Shown: piece after piece, positions 61,124 to 64,000 of the stretch
Numbering within the stretch: the stretch's first letter is position 1
Layout of the letters: each line of letters begins with the position of its first letter
NCBI GenBank assembly: GCA_965212595.1
Contig: CBDBVE010000024.1
Span: 186,001 to 250,000, forward strand
Direction of reading: 5' to 3'
DNA from: Poritiphilus sp965212595
Lineage (GTDB): Bacteria; Bacteroidota; Bacteroidia; Flavobacteriales; Flavobacteriaceae
Length of the DNA: 64,000 bases
Translations under genes and position numbers: made by a program
Notes under the pieces: model-generated
The model's input: the letters and a program-made list of their open reading frames with translations, nothing else
What the model was told of the DNA's origin: nothing
The model's database searches: none

Positions 61124-62242
61124 ATGAAATTTATCGTATCAAGTACGTACTTGCTCAAACAATTACAAGTTTTAGGAGGGGTAATTAACAATAGTAACAC
61201 ACTGCCTATTCTAGACAATTTTCTTTTCGATCTTAATAAGAACAAACTAACAGTTTCAGCCTCAGACCTGGAAACCACCATGAGTGCTGTTATTGAGGTA
61301 GATTCTGACAATGAGGGAGTAATTGCCGTTCCTGCCAGGCTCTTGCTGGAAACCTTAAAAACCTTCCCCGAGCAACCCCTGACCTTTGTAATTGAGGATA
61401 ATAATACCGTAGAGATTAGTTCTAATCATGGAAAGTACGCCCTGGCTTATGCAGATGGCGCAGAATTTCCTAAAGCAATAGAGTTGGCAAGTCCAAGTTC
61501 TACCACGCTCATGGGCGACATCCTTGCAACTGCGATAAATAAAACCATATTTGCCGCCGGAAACGATGATCTAAGACCAGTAATGAGCGGTGTATTTTTC
61601 CAGTTCTCACCGGAGGATCTCACTTTTGTGGCCACAGACGCGCATAAATTGGTAAAATATAGGCGTACAGATGCCAAGGCTTCTCAGGTGGCCGAATTTA
61701 TCATGCCAAAAAAACCTTTGAACCTTCTCAAAGGAATTTTAGCAGGAAGTGAGGAAAATGTGGTCATTGAATACAATGATAGCAATGCTAAATTCAGTTT
61801 TGAGAATACAGAGCTCATTTGCCGATTAATTGATGGGAAATACCCCAATTACGAAGCTGTTATCCCTAAAGAAAATCCTAATAAACTAAGCATTTCAAGA
61901 AATCAGTTTTTAAGTTCGGTAAAACGGGTTTCCATCTTTTCTAATAAAACAACCCATCAGATCAGGTTGAAAATTGCAGGAGCAGAGCTTAACATTTCTG
62001 CGGAGGACATTGATTATAGCAATAAAGCCGAGGAGCGTTTAACTTGTTCCTATCAGGGAGATGACCTGCAGATTGGTTTTAATTCGCGCTTTCTTGTTGA
62101 AATGTTGAGCAATTTGTCTTCAGAGGAAGTATCTCTTGAAATGAGTTTGCCCAATAGAGCAGGAATTTTAACTCCTGCTGATGGCCTTGATGAAGGAGAA
62201 AACATCACAATGCTGGTCATGCCCGTGATGCTAAATAATTAA
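61124..62242 (+). CDS. dnaN: DNA polymerase III beta subunit (sliding clamp)
   Basis: 372 residues of three clamp domains, the usual beta length: MKFIVSSTYLLKQLQVLGGVINNSNTLPILDNFLF at the N terminus and GQ-like FQFSPEDLTFVATDAHKLV, SEEVSLEMSLPNRAGILTP, and MLVMPVMLNN at the C terminus. It tethers the polymerase to DNA. A DnaA-box-like TGTTGATAA lies at 61004 but no cluster of boxes is present and dnaA is not next to it, so this is not evidence for an origin. Confidence 0.96.
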   Translation: MKFIVSSTYLLKQLQVLGGVINNSNTLPILDNFLFDLNKNKLTVSASDLETTMSAVIEVDSDNEGVIAVPARLLLETLKTFPEQPLTFVIEDNNTVEISSNHGKYALAYADGAEFPKAIELASPSSTTLMGDILATAINKTIFAAGNDDLRPVMSGVFFQFSPEDLTFVATDAHKLVKYRRTDAKASQVAEFIMPKKPLNLLKGILAGSEENVVIEYNDSNAKFSFENTELICRLIDGKYPNYEAVIPKENPNKLSISRNQFLSSVKRVSIFSNKTTHQIRLKIAGAELNISAEDIDYSNKAEERLTCSYQGDDLQIGFNSRFLVEMLSNLSSEEVSLEMSLPNRAGILTPADGLDEGENITMLVMPVMLNN

Positions 62243-62297
62243 AAATTCACCCTTTACTCTTAGTCCTTTTGCGCCTTCCTAAAAATTGGGCACAAAA

Positions 62298-62325
62298 AAA
62301 TCCGGCAGTTTGAAGGACCGGATTT
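62298..62325 (+). terminator. Terminator of dnaN
   Basis: AAATCCGG and CCGGATTT, 8 perfect pairs, 12-base loop; A-run on the left supports use by the convergent minus gene as well. Confidence 0.7.
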
Positions 62326-62343
62326 CTTAAGATTCCAACTAAA

Positions 62344-62709
62344 TTATGAGATAAAAGGAATGGTTAAAAAATAACTTGGTGGCTCTCCATTACTTGCTCT
62401 TACCGCATTGACTATAGGAAGGATAAAACCTATGATTCCTACCCCGATAAGAGTTAAAATACCTAGCCCCAGAAGCAAAATTGCAGGTATGCTGAGTATA
62501 ATGTAGAGTAACATGCTTAATTGAAAGTTAACGATGGCCTTTCCGTGTTCGTCCATGCCTTCTACAGAATTCTTGGTGCTGAGCCATATGATTAGAGGCG
62601 TGATAAATCCGCCAAAACCTACAATATAATGTAATAGTTGTGATAAATGCGTAATGACAAGCAAGGTCCTGTCTGTCCGCAAAGCTGTTGATTGATTGAT
62701 GACTTCCAT
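62344..62709 (-). CDS. DUF4870 membrane protein
   Basis: 121 residues with three hydrophobic segments and the family patterns LLHYIVGFGGFITPLIIWLSTKN and GKAIVNFQLSMLLYIILSIPA. The family is a small Tic20-like membrane protein of unknown role. Confidence 0.9.
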   Translation of the reverse strand: MEVINQSTALRTDRTLLVITHLSQLLHYIVGFGGFITPLIIWLSTKNSVEGMDEHGKAIVNFQLSMLLYIILSIPAILLLGLGILTLIGVGIIGFILPIVNAVRASNGEPPSYFLTIPFIS

Positions 62710-62800
62710 TTTTTGATTGATTTAAGGGGTTTCTATTTATATGTAGCATTTTTGAGCAAAATGTTACAGCGCATCAATCTCAATACGTATCCTATAACCC

Positions 62801-63220
62801 TTAAAGCCTTTTTTCAAGTTTTTGCAGCTTTTCGCTCTCTTTGGCAATCCCCGAGCTAAGTTTTTGAATCTTAGCCTTGAGCTTCTCCATCTCAACCGGT
62901 GATAACTTTCCCCGAGCCTTATCTTTTTCCAGTTTCGCTTTGAGCTTTTGCAGTTTTTTTTGATCTTTTGAGATCGCCTTCCTTTTTGAATTTACTGAGT
63001 TCTCAAGTTTTTTCTGTTTTTTCTCCTTCTTTTCCGTTTTGCGTGCTGCCTTATTTGCTTTTTCCGCCTTGCGCTCCGTCTTTTCAACCTTCTTTATCAC
63101 CGCCTTTCGTTCTTTAGCTTCCATGTTTTTTTGGGCGGTAGACGCAACGGTTTCTTCCTGGGCCCGCGAAGAAAATGTGACTAGAAATAGTAACGCAAAA
63201 ACTAAATACAATCGTTTCAT
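62801..63220 (-). CDS. Small exported Lys/Glu-rich coiled-coil protein
   Basis: 139 residues. The ATG at 63220 gives a signal peptide (LYLVFALLFLVTFSSRAQ); the upstream frame to 63292 adds 24 residues without signal character. The mature part is almost entirely K/E/A helical (KKVEKTERKAEKANKAARKTEKK, KLEKDKARGKLSPVEMEKLKAKIQKL), a strong coiled coil. Likely periplasmic, function unknown. Charged low complexity makes homology searches unreliable. Confidence 0.75.
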   Translation of the reverse strand: MKRLYLVFALLFLVTFSSRAQEETVASTAQKNMEAKERKAVIKKVEKTERKAEKANKAARKTEKKEKKQKKLENSVNSKRKAISKDQKKLQKLKAKLEKDKARGKLSPVEMEKLKAKIQKLSSGIAKESEKLQKLEKRL

Positions 63221-63315
63221 CTTCTTATAGTTTCGGTTAGATCTTTTAAGATAGGAAAATAATTCAAAATGCATACAGTAAGGTAGTTTCATGGCTAGCT
63301 GTGACAGCTTTTGAC

Positions 63316-63323
63316 TATTTTTG
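63316..63323 (+). promoter_or_regulatory. -7 element before mnmE
   Basis: TATTTTTG matches TAnnTTTG, 16 bases before the mnmE ATG. The -33 element is unclear. Confidence 0.4.
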
Positions 63324-63339
63324 CAGGCAAAAGCGGATT

Positions 63340-64000
63340 ATGATCCCAAAAGATACTATTGTTGCTCTGGCCACCCCCTCCGGGGCAGGTGCAATCTCGG
63401 TACTACGTATTTCTGGAGACGATGCTATACCGTTGACTTCCGGCTGCTTTCGCTCTGTGAGTGGCAAGGAGCTGGCAGCCCAGAAAAGCCATACGATTCA
63501 TTTGGGATTCATTATTGACGGGGAGAGAACCTTAGACAAGGTATTGGTATCGCTTTTTAAAAATCCACATTCATATACAGGTGAAGATGTTGTAGAAATT
63601 TCCTGCCATGGCTCGCCTTATATTCAGCAACAAATTATTCAACTATTCCTGAGAAAGGGCTGTCGCATGGCGAATGCCGGCGAATTTACACTTCGGGCCT
63701 TTCTCAATGGCAAATTAGATTTGAGTCAGGCTGAAGCTGTCGCAGATCTCATCGCAAGTGACAATGAAGCTTCACATCAGGTTGCTATGCAACAAATGCG
63801 TGGAGGGTTTAGCAATGAGATTAAGAAGCTCCGTGACGAGCTCCTTAATTTTGCTTCCTTAATTGAACTGGAGTTGGATTTCTCGGAAGAGGATGTAGAA
63901 TTTGCTGACCGCTCCAAATTTGAAGAACTGCTGACGAGAATACAAGATGTTTTAAAACATTTGATCGATTCTTTTGCGGTAGGTAATGTCATAAAGCATG
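63340..64000 (+). CDS. mnmE: tRNA modification GTPase MnmE, 3' truncated by window edge
   Basis: Open to the window end; 220 codons are visible. MIPKDTIVALATPSGAGAISVLRISG is the TrmE N-terminal domain, which binds formyl-THF, and GEFTLRAFLNGKLDLSQAEAVADLI follows; the GTPase domain lies beyond the window. With MnmG it makes the 5-carboxymethylaminomethyl modification at U34 of tRNAs. The start ATG is the first codon of the conserved N terminus. Confidence 0.95.
   Translation, partial: MIPKDTIVALATPSGAGAISVLRISGDDAIPLTSGCFRSVSGKELAAQKSHTIHLGFIIDGERTLDKVLVSLFKNPHSYTGEDVVEISCHGSPYIQQQIIQLFLRKGCRMANAGEFTLRAFLNGKLDLSQAEAVADLIASDNEASHQVAMQQMRGGFSNEIKKLRDELLNFASLIELELDFSEEDVEFADRSKFEELLTRIQDVLKHLIDSFAVGNVIKH

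Noticed and set aside
1..64000. CRISPR array, insertion sequence, prophage or attachment site
   Set aside because: No regularly spaced repeats with unique spacers and no transposase, integrase or phage structural gene were seen; the only tandem repeat (58537-58581) has no spacers.

Overview
The window looks like the chromosome of a gliding-type, probably marine member of the Flavobacteriaceae (Bacteroidota). Support comes from several independent signs: the gliding-motility genes gldF and gldG; proteins ending in type IX secretion (T9SS) sorting tails; a BshB1 bacillithiol enzyme; families typical of the phylum (DUF4290, DUF493, fused ResB/CcsA, LytS/LytTR pairs); and promoters of the Bacteroidota form (TTTG, about 20 bp, TAnnTTTG) rather than TTGACA/TATAAT. 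I see no prophage, integrase, insertion sequence or CRISPR array. Most of the window is ordinary core genome with short operons.

Layout. 1-5.2 kb: 3' part of an AraC regulator, an M28 peptidase, tRNA-His with a structured block downstream, and a TPR histidine kinase. 5.2-12.6 kb (mostly minus strand): bshB1, a trans-sulfuration PLP enzyme, a MATE exporter with a strikingly structured 5' leader, a small membrane protein, and a fused cytochrome c maturation protein. 12.8-20.6 kb (plus): a His-rich lipoprotein, the run DUF2520/kdsC/maf, a lipoprotein, and a PIG-L deacetylase / 33-residue membrane peptide / sodium symporter unit. 20.7-31 kb: DUF2911 protein, a T9SS-tailed protein, a SRPBCC-photolyase pair, M20 amidohydrolase, small redox and acetyltransferase genes, a frameshifted TolB-like gene, and pirin. 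31-39.6 kb: cell-wall and information genes (murA, DUF4290, DUF493, NTPase, recQ, fmt, HU, algH-like, class IV aminotransferase, START-like protein, tRNA-Met).

39.7-46.5 kb: a Tat-exported dioxygenase-like protein and an epimerase, a LytS/LytTR two-component pair, and a DUF294/exonuclease pair. 46.5-55.3 kb is the most distinctive accessory region: two tandem, paralogous, very large secreted DUF5060 proteins with a glycoside-hydrolase-like core, different C-terminal module sets and T9SS tails, behind a 455-bp regulatory-looking region. 55.3-64 kb: phoH-purC, SAM hydroxide adenosyltransferase, a monooxygenase-like gene, a 7-bp microsatellite, gldF-gldG, dnaN, small proteins, and the 5' part of mnmE.

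No complete undescribed system can be proven from sequence alone. The best candidates for something new are the nested stem structure before the MATE exporter (8580-8681), the tandem DUF5060 enzymes with their duplicated binding modules and upstream direct repeats, and the structured segment downstream of tRNA-His. Protein family names below are recognised from motifs and general similarity, without database searches.
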